In this document: positions 62,889 to 64,000 of the stretch, piece by piece
Position numbering within the stretch: the stretch's first letter is position 1
How the letters are laid out: every line of letters starts with the position of its first letter
From: Saprospiraceae bacterium
GTDB taxonomy: Bacteria; Bacteroidota; Bacteroidia; Chitinophagales; Saprospiraceae
Direction: 5' to 3'
DNA: 64,000 nucleotides
NCBI GenBank assembly: GCA_016713025.1
Contig: JADJPZ010000004.1
Location: forward strand, 3,348,001-3,412,000
Position numbers and translations under genes: made by a program
Notes under the pieces: model-generated
The model's database searches: none
The model's input: only the letters and a program-made list of their open reading frames with translations
What the model was told of the DNA's origin: nothing

Positions 62889-63432
62889 TAAAATGACTTT
62901 GGTCAAAAAAGCCTAACTCATAAGCTGCATCAGTCGATAACTCTCCATTTTCCAAAAGTGTCTTCGCCTTAATTGTTTTTTCTTGCTGTTTTAACTGGCC
63001 AATTGTTAATCCATATTTTTTCTTAAACTTTCTTTGAAAATGAAATTTACTCAAATGGGCCTCTTGAGCAAGTTCATCTATGGATAAATCATAGTTCAAA
63101 TTTGGTAAAATATTCAAGCTTTCATTTAACTCGTCTTTTTGGCCTACTTGCTGTGGATTGATTAGTAAATTGATTCCCGAAATAATTTTCTTTAATTCTG
63201 TTTTAGTATAGTTTAGCTTTATTTTATTAAGTAAGTCGGCTATTATATTGATTACATTTACATCAATTACCTTGAGTGTACCAATTTTGTTTTTTTTTCT
63301 GTACACTCAAAATATTCTTGTGGCAAGAAAAATGCCTTGTAAACGGTATGTTGAGAGATTATGTTTCTATGAACCTTAAAAGGTTCTATTATTAATGCTT
63401 CAGCCTCTCCAACCTGTATATTCTCCCAGTAT
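62889..63432 (-). pseudogene. AraC family regulator, broken three times
   Basis: From high to low coordinates: the N-terminus is cut off by the end of an IS21-type element at 63433. The first frame (YWENIQVGEAEALIIEPF to YFECTEKK) stops after a nine-A tract (63291-63299 on the minus strand). A ten-A tract would join it to KNKIGTLKVIDVNVI and the AraC helix-turn-helix (IDELAQEAHLSKFHFQRKFKKKYG, TDAAYELGFFDQSHF). The last part is removed by the IS4-type insertion and survives at 61478-61530. The regulator cannot be functional. It lay directly upstream of the cupin operon and may have controlled it or a gene now lost. Confidence 0.88.
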
Positions 63433-64000
63433 TGACCCCCTAATTGGCGCGAAGCTGACCCCCTAGTTGAAGTGGGATACAAAGCTAAATTTTTATTCTC
63501 AGACTTTTACCTTTCAGGTCAAAATTGAAGCATTTTGCAAGTATTCTGTCCAGTATGGCATCTGCAATAGTTGGTTCGTTTATAAAAGAGTGCCAATGTT
63601 CTATAGGGAGTTGCGAGACGATGATGGTAGATTTATAATCATACCTGTCTTCGAGCATTTGTAGTAAAGCAAGTTTTGCATTTTGGTCGAGCTGCTGTAG
63701 TCCGAAGTCATCCAAAATGATGAGATCAGCTTTTTTTAATTGGTTAAGCCATTTAATGTAAGTGCCCTGGAGTTTGGCTAGCGATAGTTGTTCGGTAAAT
63801 CGATTCATATTGAAGTATAGGGTGCGATAAGCATGTAAACAAGCTTGATTGCCGAGTGCACAAGCCAGGAAAGATTTGCCGCTGCCGGTAGCTCCCGTGA
63901 TGATGACATTCTGGGCTCTTTCGATAAAAGAACAGTCGGACATCAAAGCGATACTTTCCTTTTTAATATTCCTTTCTGAGTTGTATATTATGTCTTGTAA
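63433..64000 (-). mobile_element. IS21-type element, one end, running off the window
   Basis: The end begins TGACCCCCTA at 63433 and repeats it at 63456, the sort of repeated terminal motif seen at IS21-family ends (5'-TG). IstB is encoded inside; IstA should lie beyond the window. It truncates the AraC gene. Confidence 0.85.
63485..64000 (-). CDS. istB: IstB-like ATPase of the IS21-type element, C-terminal part
   Basis: The frame is open beyond the right edge of the window, so the gene is partial; about 170 residues are visible. It has a Walker A motif (ITGATGSGKSFLACALG), a Walker B motif (LIILDDFGLQQLD) and the arm STIIVSQLPIEHWHSF, then AILDRILAKC. IstB is the AAA+ helper that activates the IstA transposase and selects target sites. 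Confidence 0.92.
   Translation of the reverse strand, partial: LQDIIYNSERNIKKESIALMSDCSFIERAQNVIITGATGSGKSFLACALGNQACLHAYRTLYFNMNRFTEQLSLAKLQGTYIKWLNQLKKADLIILDDFGLQQLDQNAKLALLQMLEDRYDYKSTIIVSQLPIEHWHSFINEPTIADAILDRILAKCFNFDLKGKSLRIKI

Noticed and set aside
63267..63482. Separate small gene at the IS21 end
   Set aside because: Most of it reads as the front part of the AraC gene, and its first ~17 residues come from the IS21-type terminal sequence. It is a fragment, not a gene.

Overview
The window comes from an AT-rich chromosome of the phylum Bacteroidota, most likely a Saprospiria-type lineage. This rests on several signals: repeat-rich secreted proteins ending in type IX secretion (T9SS) sorting domains, an OmpA/PD40 protein, a fused PurL, and promoter-like TAnnTTTG boxes close to start codons. 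Several family resemblances are also typical of Bacteroidota, such as a formimidoylglutamase-like protein and an AraC regulator with a membrane-spanning N-terminus. No rRNA, tRNA or CRISPR array was seen.

Layout. 1-3.3 kb: end of a DUF4434 protein and a GH20-type secreted glycosidase. 3.7-6.4 kb: a dienoyl-CoA isomerase-type crotonase, convergent with an OmpA/PD40 protein. 6.7-9.5 kb: a secreted PKD-repeat T9SS protein broken by a one-base deletion. 9.8-20.4 kb: housekeeping genes (two alpha/beta hydrolases, an arginase-like protein, a sorbosone-dehydrogenase-like protein, an acyl-CoA synthetase, a C-terminal processing protease, TsaB, and two small ArsR-type regulators). 20.6-33.3 kb: one giant (about 4,250-residue) T9SS adhesin-like gene with 30 near-identical 71-residue repeats, split by a one-base insertion. 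33.6-41.6 kb: an HtrA protease, 3-hydroxyacyl-CoA dehydrogenase, an orphan outer-membrane barrel and PurL. 41.9-47.9 kb: a UPF0158 protein, a MarR/DUF2024-lipoprotein/thioredoxin operon with two matching operators, citrate synthase of mitochondrial type, GcvH, and a flippase-like membrane protein. 48.2-54.8 kb: an EEP-family hydrolase, a four-domain DJ-1/NTF2/serine-hydrolase/TPR fusion, an AraC regulator and a secreted alpha/alpha-barrel-like protein. 55.3-59.1 kb: a lipoprotein, an outer-membrane protein and a secreted FAD oxidoreductase. 59.4-64 kb: a four-gene operon (cupin, small conserved protein, OsmC, nitrilase) lying downstream of an AraC gene destroyed by a complete IS4-type insertion, a frameshift and an IS21-type element that runs off the window.

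Between genes there are at least two families of small non-coding inverted-repeat elements (MITE-like), a dispersed 80-base repeat, a perfect 26-bp hairpin and several clusters of short palindromes. The points I consider most worth a second look are: the redox-looking operon whose three products all carry CxxC or CxxCH motifs and whose two promoters carry the same operator; the giant adhesin, in which unrelated domains are nested four times into an Ig-like domain; and the recurring one-base changes in A-tracts of surface-protein and regulator genes, which are either sequencing error or slippage-driven on/off switching.
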